Positions 27,261 through 35,855 of a stretch of 64,000 nucleotides of DNA are shown here, piece after piece (the stretch's first letter is position 1; the number at the start of each line of letters is the position of its first letter). Where the stretch lies: positions 124,001 through 188,000 of the forward strand of contig NZ_FUYL01000008.1 of assembly GCF_900167935.1 (NCBI RefSeq), read 5' to 3'. The notes beneath the pieces were generated by a model. It was not told where the DNA came from, did no database searches, and saw nothing but the letters and a program-made list of their open reading frames with translations. Position numbers and translations under genes: made by a program. This DNA comes from Maribacter arcticus (GTDB lineage Bacteria; Bacteroidota; Bacteroidia; Flavobacteriales; Flavobacteriaceae).

Positions 27261-28460
27261 CTATTGATAGACCGCAAAAGGTTTAGCAATTATTCCATCT
27301 TCAAGATATAAGGTCAAATAATAGATTGACGATTCTAAATGTTGAGATATGGTTCCTTTCTTTTCAATATTCCCCAAATTTTGCCAAACCAGTCTACCCG
27401 AAACATCATAAATAATTTGACCGTATATCTCCTTATTGGTTGAAAGAGAATAGTGATATTGGTTTGTAGAGTTATCTTTAAAAATAACCAACATGTCATT
27501 TCCTTCTGCGTTTTCTGGCTCAGGATTCTCAGTTTCTTCTGGTGTCTCTGGGGTTACGGGTACCTCAGGCTCTTCAGGGATCTCAGGTTCATCCGCTAAA
27601 ATTTGAAAAGAAAATAATCTAGATATTGATTCAATTGTAGGGCTTTGTCTAGAATAATACTCGGATGTAAAAAAGTAATTAGTTGAATTAATTTGAGTTA
27701 TTCCTTCAGCTTGAACAAAATTTAAACCGAGATTTTGTTGTATGTATCCGTCAAAAGGAGATTCTAAATTTAAATCTTCAACAATACCAATAAAAGGACT
27801 CAAAATAGTTGAGTACCCCATAAGCACCAACCTATTGGTTGCAACATCATAAGTTACATCAGTAACAAGGCCAACGTCTGCAATGGCTCCTACTCTATTT
27901 GCCTCGTGAATGCCCGGTGTTATAGGTAGTGTATACGCAACAGAACCAAAAGACTTCCATTGTTTAGTTAAAATGACAAACTGATTGTTTAAAATAAAAA
28001 AAGCTTCAGCATCCCAATCACTATTACCGTTATTGGTAAAATCTTCTTGGTCTTCATAAGAAAAGTTAATTGAAGTTGCTTCTACAGCATCAAATGATAT
28101 AAAATCTTCCTTAGAAATTCGGTGTATCGCTAAATCTACACGTGTACCTAGATTATTACCAAAATCGCCTATATATATATACTCTTCATCTTGCGTTATT
28201 GCTTCCCAATCTATATTATCGACATTAGAAATAGTAATCCTTCTTTTAATAGATAGGTTTAAAGTATCTAACTCATATAATATTGGTTCATTACCAGAAT
28301 CATTATGCGTAATTAGACTTTCATTAAAAAATATCAAACCCGAAGTTTCAAAAACTTCATCAGGAAGCTGCCCACGGGTTTGTAGTTTCTCTTGTGCTTG
28401 TAGACCAACCGCTAAAAAGAATAGTATGGCAAAACTTAGCTTTTGAATATGATTTTTCAT
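27261..28460 (-). CDS. Exported propeller-like protein with a type IX secretion-like C-terminal tail
   Basis: The product is 399 residues from the ATG (a TTG three codons upstream was rejected). A signal peptide ends near GLQAQ. The middle (25-285) has repeated short strands with ETSGLIFF, NIDWEAITQDEEYIYIGDFG and DAEAFFIL, resembling a beta-propeller of the SdiA-regulated/esterase-like type. A Pro/Glu linker at about 288-320 joins a C-terminal domain (VIFKDNSTNQ, IIYDVSGRLVWQN) that resembles the type A T9SS sorting tail. This predicts secretion to the cell surface or medium; function is unknown. Confidence 0.65.
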   Translation of the reverse strand: MKNHIQKLSFAILFFLAVGLQAQEKLQTRGQLPDEVFETSGLIFFNESLITHNDSGNEPILYELDTLNLSIKRRITISNVDNIDWEAITQDEEYIYIGDFGNNLGTRVDLAIHRISKEDFISFDAVEATSINFSYEDQEDFTNNGNSDWDAEAFFILNNQFVILTKQWKSFGSVAYTLPITPGIHEANRVGAIADVGLVTDVTYDVATNRLVLMGYSTILSPFIGIVEDLNLESPFDGYIQQNLGLNFVQAEGITQINSTNYFFTSEYYSRQSPTIESISRLFSFQILADEPEIPEEPEVPVTPETPEETENPEPENAEGNDMLVIFKDNSTNQYHYSLSTNKEIYGQIIYDVSGRLVWQNLGNIEKKGTISQHLESSIYYLTLYLEDGIIAKPFAVYQ

Positions 28461-28612
28461 AACAGTCAAATAAACTACAAAAAAGATAGATACGTATATA
28501 TAAGCGACCTAAATATATTTTATTCGTTAAAGTCAATTATTAGAGTCCCACCTAAAGCTTAATTTAGATATTGTTTAACTATTATTATTTCTGGTTAGAC
28601 AAAATTTGGTTC

Positions 28613-28620
28613 TATATTTG
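28613..28620 (+). promoter_or_regulatory. -7 box of the photolyase operon promoter (TATATTTG)
   Basis: TATATTTG matches TANNTTTG exactly, 14 bases before the ATG of the SRPBCC gene. An exact TTG at the -33 position is not present (CTGG lies near it), so the call rests on the -7 box and its position before a three-gene operon. Confidence 0.5.
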
Positions 28621-28634
28621 TTGAAATTTAATAT

Positions 28635-29132
28635 ATGAAACTATATCAATTACATTCTAAACAGGCTTTACCCATATCCAAGAAAGAAGCTTGGGATTTT
28701 CTATCTAATCCTGCGAATTTAAAAGTAATTACCCCTGAACATATGGGGTTTCATATTTTATCTGGTATAGATAGACCTATGTTTCCTGGCCAAATTATAC
28801 AATATAAAGTTTCACCCTTTCCTGGTTATACTACCAAATGGGTAACTGAAATTACACATGTAAATGAAGGTAATTACTTTGTCGATGAGCAACGCTTCGG
28901 CCCCTACGCACTTTGGCATCATAAACACTTTATAAAAGAAATTGATGGAGGCGTAGAAATGGAAGACATAATCGATTATAAAATTCCATTTGGCATTTTG
29001 GGACAATTAGCACATCCATTAATTGTAAAAAAACAGCTTATCGAAATTTTTAAACATCGAGAACGAAAGCTTATCGAACTTTTTGGAAATCTTAAAAATG
29101 TTCCAAATGAACTAACCTTAAAATCATTTTAA
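28635..29132 (+). CDS. SRPBCC family protein of the photolyase operon
   Basis: The product is 165 residues with a START/Bet v1-like (SRPBCC) pattern: KKEAWDFLSNPANLKVITP, WVTEITHVNEGNYFVDEQ and a C-terminal long helix HRERKLIELFG. Members bind hydrophobic ligands in a deep pocket; the ligand is not known. The stop codon is immediately followed by the ATG of the SDR gene and that by the photolyase gene, so the three form an operon. Confidence 0.85.
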   Translation: MKLYQLHSKQALPISKKEAWDFLSNPANLKVITPEHMGFHILSGIDRPMFPGQIIQYKVSPFPGYTTKWVTEITHVNEGNYFVDEQRFGPYALWHHKHFIKEIDGGVEMEDIIDYKIPFGILGQLAHPLIVKKQLIEIFKHRERKLIELFGNLKNVPNELTLKSF

Positions 29133-29822
29133 ATGAAAAATATACTCCTTATTGGTGGATCACATGGCATTGGTCTTTCTATCGTAAAAGAACTTCAAGA
29201 AACACATAAATTATTCGTTGCCTCACGAACAGATGAGTCATTGTCACATAATAACATTGTACATATTGAATTTGATGCTACCAAAGACGAATTAGATGTA
29301 ACTAAACTTCCAGAAAAGTTGGATGGATTTGTCTATTGCCCTGGCAGCATCAATCTAAAACCATTTAAAATGATGGGGCTAGACACTTTTAAAGAAGATA
29401 TGGAACTCAATTTTTTTTCATTGGTAAAAGTGGTAAAAGCCATAATATCTAGAATGGACGAAGGCTCTAGTATGGTATTCTTCAGTACTATTGCCGTCGG
29501 TACAGGCATGCCATTTCATACAAGTGTAGCTGCAGCAAAGGGTGCCATTGAAGGTTTTGCAAAGTCTATGGCAGCCGAATATGCCCCAAGAATAAGAGTT
29601 AACGTAATTGCCCCTTCTTTAGTTGATACTCCTTTAGCCAAGAGATTATTAAACAACGATAAGAAAAGAGATATGATGAGTGAACGTCATCCGCTAAAAA
29701 GGGTAGGTAATTCAGAAGATATATCCAATAGTGCAGTATTTTTATTGAGTGATAAAAGTACATGGATCACAGGACAGATTCTCGGTGTCGATGGTGGTCT
29801 TTCCACATTAAACATAAACTAA
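29133..29822 (+). CDS. SDR family oxidoreductase-like protein lacking the catalytic tyrosine
   Basis: The product is 229 residues with a classical SDR fold. The cofactor motif GGSHGIG is at 8-14, N93 and S118 occupy the usual Asn and Ser positions, and K136 is in place, but the residue four before it is V132 rather than Tyr (FHTSVAAAKGA). The end VFLLSDKSTWITGQILGVDGG is typical. Loss of the proton-donating Tyr means ordinary dehydrogenase chemistry is doubtful. It sits between the SRPBCC and photolyase genes with no gap on either side. Confidence 0.88.
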   Translation: MKNILLIGGSHGIGLSIVKELQETHKLFVASRTDESLSHNNIVHIEFDATKDELDVTKLPEKLDGFVYCPGSINLKPFKMMGLDTFKEDMELNFFSLVKVVKAIISRMDEGSSMVFFSTIAVGTGMPFHTSVAAAKGAIEGFAKSMAAEYAPRIRVNVIAPSLVDTPLAKRLLNNDKKRDMMSERHPLKRVGNSEDISNSAVFLLSDKSTWITGQILGVDGGLSTLNIN

Positions 29823-31136
29823 ATGTCAAAAAAAGAGATATCGATTTTCTGGTTTAGAAGAGATCTTAGGTTAGATGATAATCTAGGATTTTTAGAAGCA
29901 TTAAAAAGTGGCTTTCCTGTGCTTCCTATTTTTATTTTTGATAAAGAAATATTATCTAAACTGCCAAAAGATGACGCTCGTGTAACTTTTCTTTATAACA
30001 CGTTACAGGCAATGCGCAAAAAACTACAAGAGGAAAACGACTGTTCTTTAGCCATGTACTATGGCAAACCATTTGATATTTTAAAAAGTATTACTGAAGA
30101 TTATTCGGTAAAAAATATATTTACAAATAGAGATTATGAACCTTATGCAAAAAAAAGAGATTCGCAGATAGCATCATTTTCTCTTGAAAGGAATATTACA
30201 TTTAAAACGTTCAAAGATCAAGTGATTTTTGAAAAATCGGATATCGTTAAAGGTGATGGCGATCCCTATGTTGTCTACACTCCATATAAAAATAAATGGA
30301 AAGAGTGTTTTGATGCTGACAATGATTTAAAGATTCATTATACAAGTCAATATCTATCAAATTTAATAGAAAATACCCACCTTCCAAACTTGTCCTTAAG
30401 CGACCTTGGTTTTACGAAATCTGATATTGAAGTACCAGAATATGATGTAACACCAACCCTAATAGACAATTATGAGGACACCCGTAATTATCCTGCTATA
30501 AAAAATGGAACTTCTCGCTTAGGTCCACATTTACGTTTCGGTACTGTTTCTGTCCGTAAAATGATGAAAAAGGCTATTGCAGAAGAAAACGAAGTGTTCT
30601 GGAGCGAATTAATTTGGAGGGAATTCTTTATGTCAATTTTATGGCATTTTCCCCATACGGTGGATCATGCTTTTAGAGCTAAATATGACCGTATTGATTG
30701 GAGAAATAATGAAGCAGAGTTTGAAAAATGGAAAAATGGGCAAACAGGCTATTTATTGGTAGATGCAGGAATGCGAGAATTGAATGCAACAGGATACATG
30801 CATAATAGAGTGCGTATGTTGGTCGCAAGTTTTCTTTGCAAACATTTGTTAATTGACTGGCGGTGGGGAGAAACTTATTTTGCCGAAAAATTATTGGATT
30901 ACGAAATGAGCTCAAATGTAGGGAATTGGCAATGGGCTGCCGGTAGTGGTGTTGACGCGGCTCCTTATTTTAGAATTTTCAACCCAATGACCCAAGTCGA
31001 TAAATTTGATAAGAATAAAGAATACATTAAAAAATGGATATCAGAATACAATACAGATGAATATCCAGTTAAAATGGTAGACCATAAAATGGCTAGAGAA
31101 CGATGTTTAGAAACCTACAAACAGGCTTTAAATTAA
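29823..31136 (+). CDS. phrB: Deoxyribodipyrimidine photolyase (class I type)
   Basis: The product is 437 residues of the photolyase/cryptochrome family. The N-terminal antenna domain begins IFWFRRDLRLDDN. The FAD domain shows TSRLGPHLRFGTVS, WRMEF-equivalent WREFFMSILWHFP, DAGMRELNATGYMHNRVRM and NWQWAAGSGVDAAPYFRIF. The last segments, with the Trp-rich electron path and Asn/Met around the lesion pocket, fit CPD photolyases better than animal cryptochromes. It repairs UV-induced pyrimidine dimers using light. Third gene of the operon; ends four bases before a convergent lipoprotein gene. Confidence 0.92.
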   Translation: MSKKEISIFWFRRDLRLDDNLGFLEALKSGFPVLPIFIFDKEILSKLPKDDARVTFLYNTLQAMRKKLQEENDCSLAMYYGKPFDILKSITEDYSVKNIFTNRDYEPYAKKRDSQIASFSLERNITFKTFKDQVIFEKSDIVKGDGDPYVVYTPYKNKWKECFDADNDLKIHYTSQYLSNLIENTHLPNLSLSDLGFTKSDIEVPEYDVTPTLIDNYEDTRNYPAIKNGTSRLGPHLRFGTVSVRKMMKKAIAEENEVFWSELIWREFFMSILWHFPHTVDHAFRAKYDRIDWRNNEAEFEKWKNGQTGYLLVDAGMRELNATGYMHNRVRMLVASFLCKHLLIDWRWGETYFAEKLLDYEMSSNVGNWQWAAGSGVDAAPYFRIFNPMTQVDKFDKNKEYIKKWISEYNTDEYPVKMVDHKMARERCLETYKQALN

Positions 31137-31139
31137 CCT

Positions 31140-32189
31140 TTATTTTGCGAGCTGCCTTTCCAGTTCTTGTTGGTTCACTACCCTTCTTTTAAGCATATTC
31201 ACATAACGCAATCCTTCCTTATTACCATAATCGGCATAGGCTTTTGATGCAAATTCAATCGCTTTAATTAGGTTTCCATTAATTTCATTACTAATGGCCA
31301 TATTGTAATAGGCTCTACCTGCTACTTTTAAATTAGGATTGTTCAATTCCGCATTCCATAATTCTGCTGCACCGTCCCAATTTCCAGTTAGTGCACGTCT
31401 TTTCGCAATCTTAAAATTAGAACTTCCTCTTACGAAGTAATCTCTAGCTATACGAATACGTTCTGGTTTAGTAAATGAGGCGTAATTAGAGCCCAAATTG
31501 GTACTTACATCCAACACGGCCTCTTTTCGACCAATTACGGCCTCAAAAGCCTTTATAGGGTTTATTCCCTCACCTTTAGAATAGATTTGATCATTTGAAA
31601 TATATTCATCAACAATAGTTCTATTTGCAGGATCATACACACGCCATCCATTTTTTATAACGGTATTTAATTTAATTCTATGCCCAGGTACTTCTGCTAC
31701 TATTCCTAAATTGTTTGGTATCCTTACCATTATTATTTCATAATCTACTGCTGTATCTGTATCATAAAATTCAAGAGAAAACAAAACATCAACTCCATTT
31801 TCCTGACAAATTTGGTCTACTATTTCCCATGAAAGAGCAGAAGGAAAAACGCCTAAACCTTTTTCAAAATCTTTTTGACCTTCAATAATTTTAACGGATT
31901 CAAAACGGTTACCGCGTTCTAGCTCATAACTAAGTCCTAGAATTGCATTTTGTGCTCCTTCCTTATCCAGATTAAGACCTTCTAAGGATAAAACCTTATC
32001 TATTTTATCGACTACTTTATTCTTTTCAGATGCGGTGCTCCTATTTATGATACCGATACTGGAAACATCTGATGATATCGAAACCTGAGCTGGTTGGGTT
32101 ATGCCCATCGTTAGTCTATTCGTTGAACTACAGGCAATAATTGAAAATGATGCGAAAATTAAGAGCAGTTTGAAAACTAGATTTTTCAT
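31140..32189 (-). CDS. DUF6340 family lipoprotein
   Basis: The product is 349 residues. The lipobox SIIAC at about 16-20 marks a lipoprotein. The mature protein starts with TQPAQVSISSDVSSIGIINRS, a pattern shared by flavobacterial DUF6340 proteins. The C-terminal third (about 250-345) has TPR-like helices (AAELWNAELNNPNLKVAGRAYYNMA). No catalytic motif is visible and no function is established for the family. It is convergent with the photolyase gene. Confidence 0.75.
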   Translation of the reverse strand: MKNLVFKLLLIFASFSIIACSSTNRLTMGITQPAQVSISSDVSSIGIINRSTASEKNKVVDKIDKVLSLEGLNLDKEGAQNAILGLSYELERGNRFESVKIIEGQKDFEKGLGVFPSALSWEIVDQICQENGVDVLFSLEFYDTDTAVDYEIIMVRIPNNLGIVAEVPGHRIKLNTVIKNGWRVYDPANRTIVDEYISNDQIYSKGEGINPIKAFEAVIGRKEAVLDVSTNLGSNYASFTKPERIRIARDYFVRGSSNFKIAKRRALTGNWDGAAELWNAELNNPNLKVAGRAYYNMAISNEINGNLIKAIEFASKAYADYGNKEGLRYVNMLKRRVVNQQELERQLAK

Positions 32190-32452
32190 AATTCAAAAAT
32201 TTTAAAACATAACGATTTGATTATAAACGAAAAATGAGATCTAAAATTATATAAATCCTAAGTTTTCATTCGATACATATTATAATCAACCTCAAATGAA
32301 TCTAACATTCCATGTCTGTTCATAAACACTGGTATGAATGCAAACACGTAACTTTAATTAAACAGTGTAAAATGGTATATTTACTATTATCTTTTTAAAA
32401 TGCTCTACTTCTATAAAGAATTAGAGAAAATTAATAACCAACACTACCTAAA

Positions 32453-33880
32453 ATGAAAAAAACATTATTAATGGCCCTCTGTTTGTGCATGAGTGCTTCA
32501 GTTTTTTCTCAGAAAATGAGCAAGGACAAAAACCTATTAATTTCTTCTATTGAAAAACATAAAGAAGAACTTATTAAAATAAGTGATTCTATTTGGACAT
32601 TGGCAGAAACTGCCTTTGACGAAACAGAGTCTTCACGAATTTTAGCTGATTATGCGGAAAAGAACGGACTAACCGTTACAAGGGGAGTTGCTGATATTCC
32701 GACCGCATTTACTGCTACTTATGGCTCTGGAAGTCCTGTAATTAGTATTCTTGGTGAATTTGATGCACTACCTGGTATTTCTCAAAAAACTTCCCCCATA
32801 AAAGAACCATTTAAAGAAGGTGCAGCGGGTCATGGTTGTGGTCATAATATGTTTGGTACTGCAAGTCTTGGTTCGGCAATTGCCATAAAAGAATTAATGG
32901 ATGCTGGAAAGATTACCGGTACTGTAAAATTCTTAGGAACACCAGCAGAGGAAAAATATTTTGCAAAGGTTTGGATGGTAAAAGCAGGATTGTGGGATGA
33001 TGTAGATGTAAATGTAAGTTGGCATCCATCCGCTAGTATAGAAGCAGATGTTCAAAGCGGATTATCTTTAATTGATTTTATCGTTGAATTTTATGGTCAG
33101 TCTGCACATGCCTCTATGGATCCATGGAATGGGCGTAGCGCTTCAGATGCATTAGAGTTATACACGACAGGAATAAATTATTACAGAGAACACATTTTAC
33201 CAACTTCTCGTATTCATTACCACATACAAGATGCCGGACAAGTAGTAAATGTGGTGCCAGATTATGCAAAACTTTGGGTTCGTGTTAGAGATCCTAAAAG
33301 GTCTAAAATGCTACCAACCTACGAACGCGTAAAGGAAATGGCAGAAGGAGCGGCTATTATGGCCAATGTAGATTATAAAATTTCATTGGTTTCTGGTATC
33401 TATGAAACGTTGGTAAATCGCTCTGGCGGTGAAATCATGCAAAATAACTTAGAATTGCTAGGTCCTATAACCTATACCGAAGAAGAAACTGTTTTTGGAA
33501 AAGCGATTCAGAAAGCAACGGGGAAACCTGAAATAGGTATGGATGGTATTGTACACCCATTAAAAGAGACAGAAGAAAATCCAGGTGGAGGCTCTACCGA
33601 TGTAGGTGATGTAAGTTGGAATGTTCCAAATATCAACTTAGGAGTGTCCGTAGCCCCTGCAGGAACACCTTGGCATTCATGGGCAGTTGTAGCTTGTGGT
33701 GGTATGTCAATTGGACATAAGGGAATGATACATGCATCAAAAGCGATGGCTATGACCATGTTAGATCTTTTCCAAAACCCGAAATTAGTTACTAAAGTAA
33801 AAGAGGAATTCAAAACACGTAAAGGTGACGAAGTTTATGAACCAATGATCGAAGGCCCACCACCATTAAATGATAAATAA
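32453..33880 (+). CDS. Exported M20 family amidohydrolase (AbgB-like)
   Basis: The product is 475 residues with a signal peptide (cleavage near SVFSQ). The M20 amidohydrolase core is complete: LGEFDALPG with the first metal Asp region, GHGCGHNMFG with Cys/His ligands, GTPAEEKYF with the glutamate pair, and SWHPSASIEADVQSG. A dimerisation domain (about 205-330) contains SAHASMDPWNGRSA. The sequence is closest to the p-aminobenzoyl-glutamate hydrolase subunit B type, which cleaves acyl-amino acid amides. A hairpin terminator follows. Confidence 0.88.
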   Translation: MKKTLLMALCLCMSASVFSQKMSKDKNLLISSIEKHKEELIKISDSIWTLAETAFDETESSRILADYAEKNGLTVTRGVADIPTAFTATYGSGSPVISILGEFDALPGISQKTSPIKEPFKEGAAGHGCGHNMFGTASLGSAIAIKELMDAGKITGTVKFLGTPAEEKYFAKVWMVKAGLWDDVDVNVSWHPSASIEADVQSGLSLIDFIVEFYGQSAHASMDPWNGRSASDALELYTTGINYYREHILPTSRIHYHIQDAGQVVNVVPDYAKLWVRVRDPKRSKMLPTYERVKEMAEGAAIMANVDYKISLVSGIYETLVNRSGGEIMQNNLELLGPITYTEEETVFGKAIQKATGKPEIGMDGIVHPLKETEENPGGGSTDVGDVSWNVPNINLGVSVAPAGTPWHSWAVVACGGMSIGHKGMIHASKAMAMTMLDLFQNPKLVTKVKEEFKTRKGDEVYEPMIEGPPPLNDK

Positions 33881-33892
33881 TAAAGTAAATAA

Positions 33893-33922
33893 AAAGAAGC
33901 TATCTTAATCGATAGCTTCTTT
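33893..33922 (+). terminator. Rho-independent terminator of the amidohydrolase gene
   Basis: AAAGAAGCTATC, loop TTAATC, and GATAGCTTCTTT form a perfect 12-bp stem followed by T-rich DNA. Confidence 0.85.
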
Positions 33923-33965
33923 CATTTTTGAGTAACTTCAATGTTCAAAAAATCACACTTTTAAA

Positions 33966-34409
33966 ATGAAAAAAATAGTACTACTACTTATTTTTATTTC
34001 GGGTTCATTCATATCTGCACAGTCTTTTGATTTTCAATATGACCATTATTCATTAATTGTAAAAGATTTAGATAAGGTAGGTGCCTTTTACAAAGACATA
34101 TTGAACTTAAAGGAAATACCACACCCTTCTGCGCCATCAGGGTTTAAATGGTTTGTAATTCAAGGAAATTCACAATTACATTTAATTGGCAAAGATAGTG
34201 TTGCGATGGAGCATAGTAAAAGTGTTCATCTATGTTTAGCAACGCAGAAACTAGACGAACTTATTGCTTATTTAGAAGAAAAAAACGTCCCATATTGGGA
34301 TTGGCCAGGTAAAGAGAATACTGTTACATTAAGGGCCGATGGTGTTCGTCAGATTTACGTAAAAGACCCAGAAAACAATTGGGTAGAAATTAATAATGCA
34401 GTGCATTAA
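33966..34409 (+). CDS. Exported VOC (glyoxalase-like) family protein
   Basis: The product is 147 residues with a signal peptide (cleavage near FISAQ). The single VOC domain reads DHYSLIVKDLDKVGAFYKDIL at its start, with LHLIG and VHLCLAT in the core and IYVKDPENNWVEINN at the end, containing the C-terminal Glu metal ligand. His of DHYS and His of LHLI and VHLC are candidate ligands. VOC folds serve lyases and dioxygenases; the reaction is not predictable. Export of a VOC domain is somewhat unusual. The pirin gene follows by 30 bases. Confidence 0.82.
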   Translation: MKKIVLLLIFISGSFISAQSFDFQYDHYSLIVKDLDKVGAFYKDILNLKEIPHPSAPSGFKWFVIQGNSQLHLIGKDSVAMEHSKSVHLCLATQKLDELIAYLEEKNVPYWDWPGKENTVTLRADGVRQIYVKDPENNWVEINNAVH

Positions 34410-34439
34410 TTTTTTGCACATTTCAAATTTTAGCGCATT

Positions 34440-35438
34440 ATGATAGATGAAATTAAAAACATATTCAAGTTAGATTTCCCATGGCAAACCCAAGATCCAT
34501 TTCTATTTTGTGTTTACCATTTAGATCACTACCCAAAAGGTAATGGAGAACTTGGGCCTGCTGATTCTTTACAAGGTAGAAATCTTGGTAATGATTTTAC
34601 GGTAAAAGATGGCTGGCGAATGTATCATGGAACAACTATTCCCGGGTTTCCCGCACATCCTCATCGTGGTTTTGAAACTATAACCATTGCAAATAAAGGT
34701 TTCTGTGATCACTCAGATTCTTTAGGTGCTGCTGGCCGTTTTGGTGAAGGAGATGTTCAATGGATGACAGCAGGAAGTGGTGTTCAACACTCTGAAATGT
34801 TTCCATTACTACATACAGAAAAGGAAAACACCTTAGAACTTTTTCAAATTTGGTTAAACTTGCCACAAAAAAGTAAGTTTGTTGACCCACATTTTAAAAT
34901 GCTTTGGCACGAAGATATTCCTGTATTAGAATTAGACGAGAGCACAGTAAAAATCATCGCAGGTAATTTTAAAAAGCACAATGCTCCAAAACCAGCACCA
35001 GATTCTTGGGCGGCAGATAATGAGAATGAAGTTGCTGTATGGCTTATTCATATACATGTGAATGGGTCGATTACATTACCAAAAGCAGAGAAAGGCACAA
35101 TTCGAACGATATACTTTTACGAAGGCAGTACAATCGAAATTTCAGGGGAAAGTATTCAGCTAAATCACGGCATAGAAGTAGAAGCATCAAAAGAAATAAA
35201 GTTAAATGCTAATGACAAAGACGCTAAGGTATTAATTCTACAAGGCAAACCCATAAATGAACCAGTTGCAAAATATGGACCATTTGTTATGAATACCGAT
35301 GAAGAGTTACAAAATGCAATGGATGAATTTAGACTAACACAATTTGGAGGCTGGCCATGGAGATATCCTGATCATGTTCATGAGACAAACCGTGGTAGAT
35401 TCGCTAAATATCCTGACGGAACAATAGTAGAAAAGTAA
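34440..35438 (+). CDS. Pirin family bicupin protein
   Basis: The product is 332 residues with a pirin-type double cupin. The N-terminal cupin shows PAHPHRGFETIT and SGVQHSEM, giving a His-rich metal site. The segment LELFQIWLNLPQKSKFVDPHF marks the domain boundary, and the C-terminal cupin ends with NTDEELQNAMDEFRLTQFGGWPW. Pirins bind iron and some have quercetin 2,3-dioxygenase activity; the cellular role here is open. The ATG of the next membrane protein follows the stop directly. Confidence 0.9.
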   Translation: MIDEIKNIFKLDFPWQTQDPFLFCVYHLDHYPKGNGELGPADSLQGRNLGNDFTVKDGWRMYHGTTIPGFPAHPHRGFETITIANKGFCDHSDSLGAAGRFGEGDVQWMTAGSGVQHSEMFPLLHTEKENTLELFQIWLNLPQKSKFVDPHFKMLWHEDIPVLELDESTVKIIAGNFKKHNAPKPAPDSWAADNENEVAVWLIHIHVNGSITLPKAEKGTIRTIYFYEGSTIEISGESIQLNHGIEVEASKEIKLNANDKDAKVLILQGKPINEPVAKYGPFVMNTDEELQNAMDEFRLTQFGGWPWRYPDHVHETNRGRFAKYPDGTIVEK

Positions 35439-35855
35439 ATGCTCGAAACAATCCGTTTAATCTGCGATACTGGATTATTTGTTCTAATATGGATTGTACA
35501 ACTAATCATATATCCCAGTTTCTCTTATTACAAACATGATGACCTTTTTAAATGGCACGATATCTACACCAAAAGAATCGCTGTTATCGTAATTCCGCTA
35601 ATGGTCGGGCAATTGATTACAAGCAGTATACAAGTTTATTTTAACCCTTATTTTTACACCATTACGAGTAGTTTATTGGTTATTGGTGTATGGCTTTCCA
35701 CATTTTTAGTATTCGTGCCTTTACATACCAATTTATCAAAAAGAGAAGAAGTAGAATTATCTATAAAAAAACTAAAACTCCATAATTGGCTACGAACCTT
35801 ATTATGGAGTTTAATTTTTATAGTAACGTGTTATTATAAATTTAAGACCTCGTAA
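35439..35855 (+). CDS. Four-helix membrane protein, function unknown
   Basis: The product is 138 residues with four hydrophobic segments (about 6-25, 48-66, 74-95 and 114-132). The conserved-looking segment WIVQLIIYPSF near the start and VPLHTNLSKRE before the last helix recall small DUF1772-like membrane proteins, but I would not assign a name. It is coupled to the pirin gene with no gap. Its 3' end overlaps the end of the convergent murA gene by 14 bases. Confidence 0.65.
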   Translation: MLETIRLICDTGLFVLIWIVQLIIYPSFSYYKHDDLFKWHDIYTKRIAVIVIPLMVGQLITSSIQVYFNPYFYTITSSLLVIGVWLSTFLVFVPLHTNLSKREEVELSIKKLKLHNWLRTLLWSLIFIVTCYYKFKTS

